Positions 41,239-50,344 of a DNA stretch of 64,000 nt are shown piece by piece (the stretch's first letter is position 1; each line of letters begins with the position of its first letter). The stretch covers positions 32,371 to 96,370 of the forward strand of contig LJSF01000025.1 in the NCBI GenBank assembly GCA_001314655.1. The letters run 5' to 3'. The notes beneath the pieces are model-generated. The model had not been told where the DNA came from. It ran no database searches and saw only the letters and a list, made by a program, of their open reading frames with translations. Source of the DNA: Rhodobacteraceae bacterium HLUCCA08 (lineage in GTDB: Bacteria; Pseudomonadota; Alphaproteobacteria; Rhodobacterales; Rhodobacteraceae). The position numbers were made by a program, and so were the translations under genes.

Positions 41239-43148
41239 TGGTGCGGGCGCCGCAGGACACCCGCGGGGGGCAGGGTTTCGCCTTCGATTTCAACCGGCTC
41301 CGGGCCGTAGTTGAACCAGAACCGTTCGGTGCCCGTGTCGCGGCGGCGCAGGCTGCCCGGCATGGTCTCGGTCTCGACCCCGGCCCGGGCGCAAAGATCG
41401 GCCACCAGCCGGTCCAGCGCCGCCGCATCGCCCCAGCCGCCCATGTAGGTCAACGTGCCGGCCCGCATCGCCACCGGGGCGCCGGCCTCGGTCCGCAAAA
41501 CGACCTCGGCGCCGCCTTCCAGCGCTTCGAGATAGCCGGTCACGGCGCCGCCCCCGGCCAGCGGCACCGGGCAATCGGGGCGCAGGCTTTCGACCCGCGC
41601 CACGGTCGCGTCCAGGCCGGGCAGCGCGGGCGGCAGCGGCACGGGGATGGCGAAATCACCGTCCCGTGCGGCCGAGCGCGGCCCCAGCAGGACCTGCGCG
41701 CCGCTTGTCGCCAGCGCCGTTTTCAGCGCGTCGGCCATGTGCATCAGCCCCGGGGCCAGCACCACGCCGTAGCCGCTGAAATCGTCTGTATCGGGCGGCA
41801 GGATGTCCACCGACAGCCCGGCCCGGCGCAGAGCGCGGTAATGGTCCAGTACCAGCCCGAAATAGCCCAGGCCCCGGCCATGGGGCTGGATCGCCCAGGA
41901 CCAATCGGCCTCGTAATCGAAGACGATGGCGACCGGCGCCGGCGCGGGCGCGACCTGTGGCGCCTCGGCCAGTTCGGCGGCGACCTGGGCGGCCTCGGCC
42001 ATGGCCGGCGCCTCGGCGCTGTCGGGGCGCAGCAGCCCCGCATGCATCTGTTCCTGGGCGAAGGGCGCCTGGCGCCAGCGGAAATAGCAGACCGCCTCGG
42101 CGCCATGGGCGAAGGCCTCCCAGGTCCAGAGCCGGACCATGCCGGGCAGCGGCGCGGGGTTGTAGGGCGCCCAGTTCACCGGGCCGGGCTGCTGTTCCAT
42201 GACCCACCAGCGGCCCCGGCCGCAGGCGCGGTAAAGGTCATGGTGAAAGGCCTGGAAATCCGGGTCGCCCTGGCGGGCGAAGCGGCGCTTGTAGGCGTCC
42301 TCGGCCACCACCCGGTCCTCGAGAAAGCCCAAGGGGTAGCTGTCCCAGGTGGCGATCTCCAGGTCCCGGCCGACGGCGAAATGGTCGAAATCGGTGACCT
42401 GACCCATGAAATTGTGGCTGATCGGCGCGGGCGAGCGGGCGCGGATGAGTTCGGCCTGCACCCGGTTGAAGCGCACCACCTGGTCGGAGGTGTAGCGGCG
42501 GAAGGCCAGCACATGCGCCGGGTTCGGCTCCGTCACCGTCAGGTTCGGCAATCCGATCGCATCGAAGCTGTCGTATTCCATCGACCAGAACACGTTGCCC
42601 CAGGCCCGGTTCAGCGCCTCGACCGATTGATAGCGTTGCGCGCACCAGTCGCGAAACCCCGCCAGCGCGGCGGCCGAATGGCTGATCGTGGTGTCGTGGC
42701 AGCCGTATTCGTTGTCGGTCTGCCAGGCGGCGACATGCGGGTTCGTGCCATAGCGGTCGGCCAGCAGGGCGACGATCCGGCGGCATTCCTCCAGGTAGCC
42801 CTGGTGGCTGAAGCAGTAATGCCGGCGCGAGCCGAAGCCGCGCGGGCGGCCCTCGGCGTCCAGCGCCAGCATGTCGGGATACCTGTCCAGAACCCAGCGC
42901 GGCGGCGTGGCGGTCGGCGTGCCCAGCACGACCCTCAGGCCCGCCGCGCCCAGCACCGCGATCGCCCGGTCAAGCCAGTCCCAGCGCAGATCGCCCGGGG
43001 CGGGTTCGATCCGGCTCCAGGCGAATTCGCCGATCCGGACCCAGGTCAGCCCCAGGGCGGCCATGCGGGCGGCGTCCTGGTCCCAGACCTCCTCGGGCCA
43101 GTGTTCGGGGTAATAGCAGGTGCCGAGCGTGCGGGTCAGGGCGGTCAC
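41235..43148 (-). CDS. GH42-family beta-galactosidase
   Basis: 637-residue intracellular glycoside hydrolase (no signal peptide). The opening TCYYPEHWPEEVWDQDAARMAALGLTWVRIGEFAWSRIEP is typical of GH42. The acid/base is Glu147 in TDNEYGC and the nucleophile is Glu318 in WWVMEQQPGPVNW; a trimerisation domain and C-terminal beta domain follow. The start is GTG at 43148 overlapping the lactonase stop (GTGA). It releases galactose from beta-galactosides that enter through the ABC importer; galactose then enters the oxidative pathway encoded next door. Confidence 0.94.
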   Translation of the reverse strand: MTALTRTLGTCYYPEHWPEEVWDQDAARMAALGLTWVRIGEFAWSRIEPAPGDLRWDWLDRAIAVLGAAGLRVVLGTPTATPPRWVLDRYPDMLALDAEGRPRGFGSRRHYCFSHQGYLEECRRIVALLADRYGTNPHVAAWQTDNEYGCHDTTISHSAAALAGFRDWCAQRYQSVEALNRAWGNVFWSMEYDSFDAIGLPNLTVTEPNPAHVLAFRRYTSDQVVRFNRVQAELIRARSPAPISHNFMGQVTDFDHFAVGRDLEIATWDSYPLGFLEDRVVAEDAYKRRFARQGDPDFQAFHHDLYRACGRGRWWVMEQQPGPVNWAPYNPAPLPGMVRLWTWEAFAHGAEAVCYFRWRQAPFAQEQMHAGLLRPDSAEAPAMAEAAQVAAELAEAPQVAPAPAPVAIVFDYEADWSWAIQPHGRGLGYFGLVLDHYRALRRAGLSVDILPPDTDDFSGYGVVLAPGLMHMADALKTALATSGAQVLLGPRSAARDGDFAIPVPLPPALPGLDATVARVESLRPDCPVPLAGGGAVTGYLEALEGGAEVVLRTEAGAPVAMRAGTLTYMGGWGDAAALDRLVADLCARAGVETETMPGSLRRRDTGTERFWFNYGPEPVEIEGETLPPAGVLRRPHQ

Positions 43149-43990
43149 GGGATCACCCTCGGTTCGGGCAGGCCGGTGGCGTCGACCGGCACGGCGAAGG
43201 TCTGGCCGGAATGGGCATCCTCGTGATCCTCCGAGGCGGTGGTGGCGAACAGCGTCTTCAGATCGGCACCCCCGAAGGCCGGGCATGACACCTGCAGCGT
43301 CGGCAACCCGATGGCCGACAGGTAAGCGCCCGCCGGGCTGTAGCGCGCGACGCGGCTGGCGCCCCATTGCGCCGACCACAGGCAGCCCTCGGCATCGGTC
43401 ACCGCGCCGTCGGGGTTCAGACCCTCGGTGCGCAGGTCGAGAAACACCTCCGGCGCAGCGACCGGCCAGCCGGTCTCCGGGTCGAGCGGCTGGCGCATCA
43501 CCCGGCGGGTCGGCGTATCGGCGAAATAGGCCAGCGGGCGATCCGGGGCGAAGCAGATCGAGTTGGGGATGGTGATGCCCGGGTGCAGCCGTCGCAATTC
43601 GCCCCGATAATAACGGTAGATCGCGCCGGCGCCGGCGGTCTTGTCCTTGGCCATGGTGCCGATCCAGAACCCGCTCCAGGGATCGGCGCGGCCATCGTTG
43701 GACCGGGTCAGCGGATCGTCCGCCTCCAGATCGGTCAGCCGGGTCCGGGCGCCGGTCGCGATGTCGAACCGGTCCAGCCCGGTCTCGGTCGCGATCAGCA
43801 GGGTGTCATCGTCGATCCAGCCCGCGGCCGAGCCATGTTCGCCCAGCTCCCAGTGCATTTGCCGGCCGTCCTCGATGGTCAGCAGGCGTTTGCCCAGGAT
43901 GTCGAACCAGAACAGCTGGCCGCGGCCGGGATGCCAGAGCGGGCCTTCGCCCAGGTGGCAATGGGTGGGGCTGATCAGGGTCGGTGTCAT
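43145..43990 (-). CDS. SMP-30/gluconolaconase-family sugar lactonase
   Basis: 281-residue six-bladed beta-propeller lactonase. HLGEGPLWHPGRGQLFWFDILGKRL supplies the metal-binding Glu, NDGRADPWSGFWIGTM the Asn/Asp region, and NPDGAVTDAEGCLWSAQWGASRVARYSP the conserved Asp. It would hydrolyse galactono-lactone to galactonate in this operon. The start overlaps DgoA by four bases and the end overlaps GH42 by four. Confidence 0.9.
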   Translation of the reverse strand: MTPTLISPTHCHLGEGPLWHPGRGQLFWFDILGKRLLTIEDGRQMHWELGEHGSAAGWIDDDTLLIATETGLDRFDIATGARTRLTDLEADDPLTRSNDGRADPWSGFWIGTMAKDKTAGAGAIYRYYRGELRRLHPGITIPNSICFAPDRPLAYFADTPTRRVMRQPLDPETGWPVAAPEVFLDLRTEGLNPDGAVTDAEGCLWSAQWGASRVARYSPAGAYLSAIGLPTLQVSCPAFGGADLKTLFATTASEDHEDAHSGQTFAVPVDATGLPEPRVIP

Positions 43991-44592
43991 CGGCGCAGGC
44001 TTTCGTCATAGGCGGCCACGATATCGGTGGCGCGGGCGTGGATCTCGGCCGCGCTCATGCCGGGGGCATAGAGCGCGCTGCCGATGCCGAACCCGTCGGC
44101 CCCGGCGGCGATCCAGGCGGCGAAGGTGTCGGGCCCGGCGCCGCCGACCGCATAGACCGGGGTATCGGGCGGCAGGACCGCGCGGATCGCCCTGAGGCCC
44201 GCGGGCCCGATCAGCGCGCCGGGAAACAGCTTGAGCCCGGTGGCGCCGGCGCGCAGGGCGGCGAAGGCTTCGGTCGGGGTCATGATGCCGGGCCAGGATT
44301 GCATGCCGGCGGCGCGGGTCGCGGCGATCACCTCCGGGTTGCAATCGGGCGAGACGACGATGCGGGCGCCGATCCGGGCCAGACGGTCGACCTGGGCCGG
44401 TGCCAGCACGGTTCCGGCGCCGATCGTGGCGCCGGTGCCGGCGGCCAGCATGGCGGCGATGCTCTCATAGGGATCGGGCGAATTGAGCGGCACCTCGATC
44501 GTGTCGATCCCGGCCTCGACCAGGGCCGCCAGCGCGGCGGGCGCCTCGGGCGGGGTGATCCCGCGCAGGATGGCGATCAGTTTGCGGGCCAT
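43987..44592 (-). CDS. dgoA: 2-dehydro-3-deoxy-6-phosphogalactonate aldolase DgoA
   Basis: KDPG/KDPGal aldolase family, 201 residues. LIAILRGITPPEA carries the catalytic Glu/Arg region, GAGTVLAP and GIMTPTEAFAALRAGATGLKLFPG the phosphate site and Schiff-base Lys (KLFP), and VYAVGGAGPDTFAAWIAAGADGFGIGSAL the closing strand. The FPG-type sequence and ILRGI are typical of DgoA. It cleaves KDPGal to pyruvate and glyceraldehyde-3-phosphate. It starts inside the last 16 bases of dgoK. Confidence 0.93.
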   Translation of the reverse strand: MARKLIAILRGITPPEAPAALAALVEAGIDTIEVPLNSPDPYESIAAMLAAGTGATIGAGTVLAPAQVDRLARIGARIVVSPDCNPEVIAATRAAGMQSWPGIMTPTEAFAALRAGATGLKLFPGALIGPAGLRAIRAVLPPDTPVYAVGGAGPDTFAAWIAAGADGFGIGSALYAPGMSAAEIHARATDIVAAYDESLRR

Positions 44593-45515
44593 GGCTGGAC
44601 CTTTCGCAGGTGGGTATGGGCGGCGGCCAGGCCGGCCAGGGTCAGGGCCTCGGCATCGGCGGTTTCGGCCGGAACACCCTGGGCGCGCAGGGCCGCGCCA
44701 TAGGCGCCGGCGATCGCATCCGCGCCCAGCACCACGACCTGCTGACCCAGCCAATAGGGCCGGGCGGCGGCCAGTTCGATGCCGATCAGCAGGCCCGACA
44801 GCCGCGCCCGGGCGACCTGCGGCGCCAGATCCTGCAGCAACGCCTCGGCCCGCAGGGCGAAGAGCCGCGCGGCGATGTCGGCGGGGCGCGACAGGGCATC
44901 GGAGACGGCCGCGTCGAAGGCGGGGGCGTCCCAGCCGGTGCCCGCCACCGAATGGCGCAGCACCGAGCGGGTGGACAGCAGGTCGAACAGCTCTCCGGTC
45001 ATGAAGGTGCGGAAGCTCACGACCTCACCGGCGCTGATCCGCGCCCATTTGGTATGGGTGCCGGGCAGGCAGGCGATGCCGTCGAACTCGGGCCGGGCCG
45101 CCAGCAGTCCGGCGATCTGGGTTTCCTCGCCGCGCATCACGTCGGCGGGGCTGTCCTGGCGGATGCCGGGCAGGATATGCACCGACAGGCGCGGTTCGGC
45201 GGTGGCGACGCGGGTCGCCCGGGACAGCGACGGCGGCGCGCAAGGGGCCTTGGCATAGGGCGCCTCGGCCCAGCCCTGGCGCGACCCGGCCATGCCGCAG
45301 ACGATCACCGGCAGCGCGCGCCCCTGGGGCAAGGCATCGCCCAGCAGGCCGATCAGGGTCGGTTCATACTCGTCCCGGGCCAGGCCGGCCATGCCGGCAT
45401 CGCTGTCGATCCGGGCCAGCACGCGGGCCGGGCCCGCCATCAGCCAGAGCCGCAGATGCGAGCTGCCCCAATCGGCGGCGACCCAGTCGGGGGTATCCTT
45501 GGCCGGCTCCGTCAT
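44577..45515 (-). CDS. dgoK: 2-dehydro-3-deoxygalactonokinase DgoK
   Basis: ATP-dependent kinase of 312 residues that phosphorylates 2-keto-3-deoxygalactonate. WVAADWGSSHLRLWLM is the ATPase-fold phosphate-1 loop, VIVCGMAGSRQGWAEAPY a family block, and LPGTHTKWARISAGEVVSFRTFMTGELFDLLS the best-conserved DgoK signature. The ATG at 45515 overlaps the SDR stop (ATGA). It supplies the substrate of DgoA, which follows. Confidence 0.94.
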   Translation of the reverse strand: MTEPAKDTPDWVAADWGSSHLRLWLMAGPARVLARIDSDAGMAGLARDEYEPTLIGLLGDALPQGRALPVIVCGMAGSRQGWAEAPYAKAPCAPPSLSRATRVATAEPRLSVHILPGIRQDSPADVMRGEETQIAGLLAARPEFDGIACLPGTHTKWARISAGEVVSFRTFMTGELFDLLSTRSVLRHSVAGTGWDAPAFDAAVSDALSRPADIAARLFALRAEALLQDLAPQVARARLSGLLIGIELAAARPYWLGQQVVVLGADAIAGAYGAALRAQGVPAETADAEALTLAGLAAAHTHLRKVQPWPAN

Positions 45516-46276
45516 CCGGTCATCACCACGCCGCCGTCGATCACCAGCGCCTGGCCGGTCATCATGCGGCTGGCCGTCGAGGCAAGGAACAAGGTGCCGC
45601 CGACGATATCGGCCGGGGCCAGGTGTTCCTTGAGGCATTGACGCTCCAGATGGGCGGCCAGCCCTTCGGGCGTGGCCCATTTGTCGAGCTGCTTGTCGGT
45701 CAGCACCCAGCCCGGGGCCAGCGCGTTGACCCGGATGCCGTCGGGGCCGAATTCGCGCGCGAGAGAGCGGGTCAGCCCGTTCAGCCCGGAATTGGCGGTG
45801 GTGTAGGACGGATAGCCGGCATTGCCCATCATGTAGCTGACCGAGGTGAAATTGATGATCGACCCGCCGCCGCGCGCCTGCATGCCGGGGATCACCGCCT
45901 GGGCGGCGAAGAAATAGGCGCGCAGGTTGATCGCCTGGTTCCGGTCCCAGAACGCTTCGGTGACCTCCAGCGTGGCGTGGCGCGCGTCATTGGCCGCGTT
46001 GTTGACCAGGACGGCGATCGGGCCATGGGCCTGGGCGGCGCGGGCGATGGCGGCCCGTAGCGCCGCGGTGTCGGTGATGTCGCATTGCACGAACAGCGGC
46101 CGCGAGCCGGTTTCGGCCTGCATCCGGTCGCAGAACGCGCTGGCGTCCGAGCGGCCGACGAAGGCGACCTGGGCGCCCTGGCGCAGAAAGCCTTCGGTCA
46201 GGTCGGCGCCGATGCCGGACCCGCCGCCGGTGATGAAGACCGAGGCACCGGCAAGGTCGGGATAGGTTGCGGTCAT
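45512..46276 (-). CDS. SDR-family oxidoreductase, likely galactose dehydrogenase but with Lys-to-Asn in the active site
   Basis: 254 residues; cofactor loop TGGGSGIG at 16-23, NNAA at 92-95 and Ser145/Tyr158 in the expected positions, but the YxxxK motif reads YTTAN, so Asn162 replaces the catalytic Lys. The rest (INFTSVSYMMGNAGYPSYTTA) is like sugar-1-dehydrogenases of galactose/arabinose pathways. It would be the first oxidation step of the De Ley-Doudoroff route. Either activity is retained with a compensating residue, the change is damaging, or the role differs. A long palindrome separates it from the dehydratase gene upstream. Confidence 0.88.
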   Translation of the reverse strand: MTATYPDLAGASVFITGGGSGIGADLTEGFLRQGAQVAFVGRSDASAFCDRMQAETGSRPLFVQCDITDTAALRAAIARAAQAHGPIAVLVNNAANDARHATLEVTEAFWDRNQAINLRAYFFAAQAVIPGMQARGGGSIINFTSVSYMMGNAGYPSYTTANSGLNGLTRSLAREFGPDGIRVNALAPGWVLTDKQLDKWATPEGLAAHLERQCLKEHLAPADIVGGTLFLASTASRMMTGQALVIDGGVVMTG

Positions 46277-46299
46277 GGCGGCTCCTTTCGTCTGGCCGG

Positions 46300-46329
46300 G
46301 GACAAGGAAATTACGTAATTTCCTTGTCC
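46300..46329. repeat. 30-bp perfect palindrome (GAAATTACGTAATTTC core), copy 1
   Basis: Perfect self-complementary sequence centred between 46314 and 46315, arms GGACAAGGAAATTAC and its complement. It lies 15 bases past the dehydratase stop and before the SDR gene. In RNA it would form a long stem. The 16-bp core recurs exactly at 59146-59161. No U-tract follows, so a classical terminator is not certain. Confidence 0.85.
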
Positions 46330-46344
46330 GCGTCGCGCGTCGGG

Positions 46345-48060
46345 TCAGTGGCTTTCGCGGGTGACGGGGCGGATGTCCTTGCCGGTCAGGAAATCCAGGT
46401 CGGCGCCCCGGTCGGCCTGCATCACGTGATCGGCATAGAGTTTCGCATAGCCACGCGCGTAGCGTGGCGGGTCGGGGGCCCAGGCGGCGCGGCGGGCGTC
46501 CAGTTCGGCCGGGTCGACCAGCAGCTCCAGCACGCCGCGACTGGCGCTGACCCGGATCCGGTCGCCGGTCTTCACCAGCGCCAGCGGGCCGCCGGCCTGG
46601 GCCTCGGGGGCGACATGCAGGATCACCGTGCCGAAGGCGGTGCCCGACATCCGCGCATCCGACACCCGGATCATGTCGCGCAGGCCCTGGCGGATCAGCC
46701 GGGCGGGGATCGGCATGTTGCCGACCTCGGGCATGCCGGGATAGCCTTTCGGCCCGCAGCCCTTGAGCACCAGGATCGTGTCCGCCGTCACCTCCAGGTC
46801 GTCGCGGTCGATATTGGCCTTCATGTCCTCGATATTCTCGAAAACGAAGGCCGGCCCTTCATGTTCGAGCAGCGCATCGGTGGCGGCCGAGGGTTTGACG
46901 ATCGCCCCGTCGGGGGCCAGATTGCCGCGCAGCACGCGCAGCCCGGCGGCCGGTTTCACCGGATCGGCGAAGGGCCGGATCACCTCGGCATTGTAGCATT
47001 CGGCGCCCTCGGTGAAGGCCGCGATATCGCCGCCAAGCACGGTCGTCGCGGGACGCAGATGCCCGGCCGCGCGCAATTCGGACAGCACCACGGGCATGCC
47101 GCCGGCATAGGCGAAATCCTCCATCAGGTATTTGCCGGACGGCATGCAATTGACCAGCAGCGGGATGTCGCTGCCGATCTCGAAATCGTCGAGGCTCAGG
47201 TCGATACCGACCCGCCCGGCCAGGGCCAGCAGGTGGACCACCGCATTGGTCGAGCCGCCGACGGCGGCATTGGCCAGGATCGCGTTCTCGAAGGCGGCGC
47301 GGGTCAGGATGTCGGAGGGTTTGAGGTCCTCCTCGACCATTTCCACGATCCGCCGCCCGGTCAGATGCGCCAGCGCCATGCGGCGCGCATCCACCGCCGG
47401 CAGGGCGGCATTGGTCGGCAGGCTCATCCCCATCGCCTCGACCAGCGAGGCCATGGTCGAAGCGGTGCCCATGGTCATGCAGACCCCGGCGCTGCGCGAC
47501 ATGCCGGCCTCGGCGGCCATGAAATCCTGCAGCGTCATCTCTCCGGCGCGCACCGCTTCGGAGAATTTCCACACATCCGTGCCCGAGCCGATGTCCTGGC
47601 CGCGGAACTTGCCGTTCAGCATCGGCCCCGACGACACCACGATCGACGGCAGATCGACCGAGGCCGCGCCCATCAGCTGGCCCGGCGTGGTCTTGTCGCA
47701 GCCGCCCAGCAGCACCACGCCGTCCAGCGGGTTGGCGCGGATCGATTCCTCCACATCCATGGCCAGAAGGTTGCGAAACAGCATCGCCGTCGGCTTCATC
47801 TGGGTCTCGCCCAGGGACATGGCGGGGAATTCGACCGGAAAGCCGCCGGCCTCCCAGACCCCGCGCTTGACGCCCTCGGCCAGGGTGCGCAGGCCGTGGT
47901 TGCAGGGGGTCAGTTCCGACCAGGTGTTGCAGATGCCGATCACCGGGCGGCCGTCGAAAGCGTGATCGGGAAAGCCCTGGTTCTTCATCCAGGACCGGTG
48001 GATGAAGCCGTCGCGGTCCAGCTTGCCATACCAGCCCTTGCTGCGTCTGTCCTTGGTCAT
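46345..48060 (-). CDS. IlvD/Edd-family sugar-acid dehydratase (galactonate/arabinonate type)
   Basis: 571-residue iron-sulfur dehydratase. Cys53 (ELTPCNHG), Cys121 (GGCDKTTPG) and Cys194 (AGVCMTMGTAST) have exactly the spacing of the [2Fe-2S] ligands in L-arabinonate dehydratase. That subfamily, rather than IlvD itself, acts on galactonate, fuconate or arabinonate. Here it most likely converts D-galactonate to 2-keto-3-deoxygalactonate, the DgoK substrate. Overlaps the GH4 stop by four bases. Confidence 0.9.
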   Translation of the reverse strand: MTKDRRSKGWYGKLDRDGFIHRSWMKNQGFPDHAFDGRPVIGICNTWSELTPCNHGLRTLAEGVKRGVWEAGGFPVEFPAMSLGETQMKPTAMLFRNLLAMDVEESIRANPLDGVVLLGGCDKTTPGQLMGAASVDLPSIVVSSGPMLNGKFRGQDIGSGTDVWKFSEAVRAGEMTLQDFMAAEAGMSRSAGVCMTMGTASTMASLVEAMGMSLPTNAALPAVDARRMALAHLTGRRIVEMVEEDLKPSDILTRAAFENAILANAAVGGSTNAVVHLLALAGRVGIDLSLDDFEIGSDIPLLVNCMPSGKYLMEDFAYAGGMPVVLSELRAAGHLRPATTVLGGDIAAFTEGAECYNAEVIRPFADPVKPAAGLRVLRGNLAPDGAIVKPSAATDALLEHEGPAFVFENIEDMKANIDRDDLEVTADTILVLKGCGPKGYPGMPEVGNMPIPARLIRQGLRDMIRVSDARMSGTAFGTVILHVAPEAQAGGPLALVKTGDRIRVSASRGVLELLVDPAELDARRAAWAPDPPRYARGYAKLYADHVMQADRGADLDFLTGKDIRPVTRESH

Positions 48061-49400
48061 GCGGCTTTCCTTGGTCTGGCCCAGGCGGGGATCCAGTCGC
48101 CATGGGCACTCAGCAGATCGTCGACCAGCGCCCGGATCTGGCGCAGGTCCAGCTCGGCCGCGGTGTGGGGGTCCATCATCGCGGCGTGGTAAAGGTGTTC
48201 GGGGGCCTCGTCCAGCAGGGCGCGGACCACCAGGGCCTGCACGTTGACCTGGCTTTGCATCAGCGCGACCAGCTGCGGCGGGATGTCGGTGACGGTCGTC
48301 GGCTGCACGCCGTTGGCATCGACCAGGCAGGGGGTTTCGACCGCCGCCCCCATGGGCAGTTGCGGCAGTTGGCCGGTATTGGGCAGGTTGCCGTAGATCG
48401 TGTAGGGCCGGTCGGTGACCATGGCGTTCATCAGGTCGGCGGCGAATTCATGGCTTTTTTCGACCGGCAGATCGGTCCGGGCCTCAAGATGCGCGGCCTG
48501 CGCGGCCCAGTCGGCGGCCTGTTCGACGCAGCGCTTGGGGTATTCGTCCAGCGGAATGCCGAACGCCTCGATCAGGTCGTCGCGGCCATCCTTGATGAAC
48601 CACGGCACATATTCGGCCAGGTGTTCGGAGCTTTCGGTGCAGAAATGGCCGAAATGTTCCATCACCTCGTAGCGCACCCTGTTGGGGCAGCGCGGCATCA
48701 GCAGCGGCGGTTTCGGCAGCCGCCCGGCGCGGTAGCCCTCGCGCAGGCGCGGATAGAGCGAGCGCCCGCCGGCATCCTCCAGCCGCAGGAAAAAGGCGAC
48801 ATGGTTCACGCCGGCGACCCGGTAGCGGATGTCGCCCGGGGCCATGTCCAGGTCATGGGCCAGTTCCTGCACGGTGTTCTGCACCGAATGGCACAGGCCG
48901 ACCTGTCTGATCCGCGGATGGCGTTCGGCCAGGGCCCAGGTGTTGATCGCCATCGGGTTGACATATTGCAGCAGCAGCGCGTCGGGGCAGAGTGCGGCCA
49001 TGTCGGCGGCGACATCCCACAGATGCGGCAGGGTGCGCAGGCCGCGCATGATGCCGCCGACGCCCAGCGTATCGGCGATGGTCTGGCGCAATCCGTAGCG
49101 TTTGGGCAGGTCGAAATCGGTGATCGTGCAGGGATCGTAGCCGCCGATCTGGAAGGCGGTGACGACGAAATCGGCCCCCTCCAGCGCGCGGCGCCGGTCG
49201 GTATGGGTGGTCACGCGCGCGCCGGTGCCCATGGTGGCGATCATCTTGCGCGCCACGGCCGCGCTTTCGGCCAGCCGACGCGGGTCGATATCCATCAGCG
49301 CGACATGGGCGTCGCGCAGCGCCTCGAAATGCAGCATGTCGCCGACGATGTTCTTCATGAAGATCGTCGAACCGGCACCGATGAAGGCCAGTTTGGTCAT
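48057..49400 (-). CDS. GH4-family alpha-galactosidase/alpha-glucosidase (MelA-like)
   Basis: 447-residue NAD- and Mn-dependent glycoside hydrolase. KLAFIGAGSTIFMKNIVGDML is the nucleotide-binding loop; metal ligands Cys170 and His200 lie in GLCHSVQNTVQEL and GVNHVAFFLRL; VNPMAINTWAL is the conserved Asn block. CHSVQ is the MelA/AglA-type sequence rather than that of 6-phospho-glucosidases, so an unphosphorylated alpha-galactoside fits, consistent with ABC rather than PTS uptake. ATGA overlaps on both sides. Confidence 0.92.
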   Translation of the reverse strand: MTKLAFIGAGSTIFMKNIVGDMLHFEALRDAHVALMDIDPRRLAESAAVARKMIATMGTGARVTTHTDRRRALEGADFVVTAFQIGGYDPCTITDFDLPKRYGLRQTIADTLGVGGIMRGLRTLPHLWDVAADMAALCPDALLLQYVNPMAINTWALAERHPRIRQVGLCHSVQNTVQELAHDLDMAPGDIRYRVAGVNHVAFFLRLEDAGGRSLYPRLREGYRAGRLPKPPLLMPRCPNRVRYEVMEHFGHFCTESSEHLAEYVPWFIKDGRDDLIEAFGIPLDEYPKRCVEQAADWAAQAAHLEARTDLPVEKSHEFAADLMNAMVTDRPYTIYGNLPNTGQLPQLPMGAAVETPCLVDANGVQPTTVTDIPPQLVALMQSQVNVQALVVRALLDEAPEHLYHAAMMDPHTAAELDLRQIRALVDDLLSAHGDWIPAWARPRKAA

Positions 49401-50245
49401 TTGACGGCTCCCAGTGTCAGGCCGGCGATGAAGTGGCGTTGCATGAGAAAGAACATCAGCACCGGGGGCAGGGCGGCGACGATGCTGCCCGCGCTCATCA
49501 GGTGATAGGCGGCGCGGTATTGCGCGTTGAAACTGGTGATCCCGGCGGTCACCGGCTGGCTTTCGGCGCCCTGGGTCAGGACCACGGCCCAGAAATAATC
49601 GTTCCAGATGAAGGTGAAGATCAGCACCGACAACGCGGCGATGGCCGGCTTCATCAGCGGCAGCACGATGAACCAGAAGATCCGCCATTCGGCCACGCCC
49701 TCGACCCGGGCGGCCTCGATCAGCTCGAAGGGCAGGGCGCGGATGAAGTTGCGCATGAACAGCGTGCAGAACCCGGTCTGGAAGGCGATGTGGAACAGCA
49801 CCAGCCCGCCCTTGGTGTTGTAGAGGCCCAGGTCCAGCGTCAGGTCGCGCACCGGCACCATGAGGATCTGGAAGGGCACGAAATTGCCGGCCACGAACAT
49901 GAAGAAGATCCACAGGTTGCCGCGGAACCTGTAGATGCCGAGCGCGAAACCGGTCATCGCGGACAAGGCGACCGCGCCGATCACCGTCGGCACCGTGATC
50001 AGCACCGAATTGAGCAGATACCGCGGCATGTCGCTTTCGAAAAACACCTTGCCGTAATTCGTGCCGCCCTCGAACGACGAGGGCCAGCCCCAGTAATTGC
50101 CGGTGGTGAAATCCATGTCGGGCTTGATCGAAAAGATCGCGACGGCGATCAGCGGCAGCAGCCACAGGATCAGCGCCAGCGGCACCAGCCCCCGGTAGGT
50201 GAGCTGCGCCGTGCGGGACCGGGTCTGGATCGGTTTGGGAAACAT
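49397..50245 (-). CDS. Galactoside ABC transporter permease (MalG-like)
   Basis: 282-residue inner-membrane subunit. Helix one is YRGLVPLALILWLLPLIAVAIFSI; the EAA coupling loop reads IEAARVEGVAEWRIFWFIVLPLMKPAI; the terminus QRHFIAGLTLGAVK is typical of sugar permeases. Partner of the gene at 50345. The GH4 gene overlaps its stop by four bases. Confidence 0.92.
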   Translation of the reverse strand: MFPKPIQTRSRTAQLTYRGLVPLALILWLLPLIAVAIFSIKPDMDFTTGNYWGWPSSFEGGTNYGKVFFESDMPRYLLNSVLITVPTVIGAVALSAMTGFALGIYRFRGNLWIFFMFVAGNFVPFQILMVPVRDLTLDLGLYNTKGGLVLFHIAFQTGFCTLFMRNFIRALPFELIEAARVEGVAEWRIFWFIVLPLMKPAIAALSVLIFTFIWNDYFWAVVLTQGAESQPVTAGITSFNAQYRAAYHLMSAGSIVAALPPVLMFFLMQRHFIAGLTLGAVK

Positions 50246-50261
50246 CTCAGGCCCCTCCCGG

Positions 50262-50322
50262 CCCGGGCTTGACCCCGGACCACGCCCGGGTGTCGACCTG
50301 GAGGTCCCGGGTCAAGCCCGGG
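50262..50322. repeat. REP-like imperfect palindrome between the two permease genes
   Basis: CCCGGGCTTGACCCCGGAC (50262-50280) is inverted, with one mismatch, at 50304-50322, across a 23-base loop. As RNA it forms a strong stem between the permease cistrons. Its CCCGGG-CTTGACCC-type sequence looks like a dispersed intergenic palindrome rather than a gene-specific site. Confidence 0.7.
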
Positions 50323-50344
50323 ACGCGTTGGCGAGATACGACCA

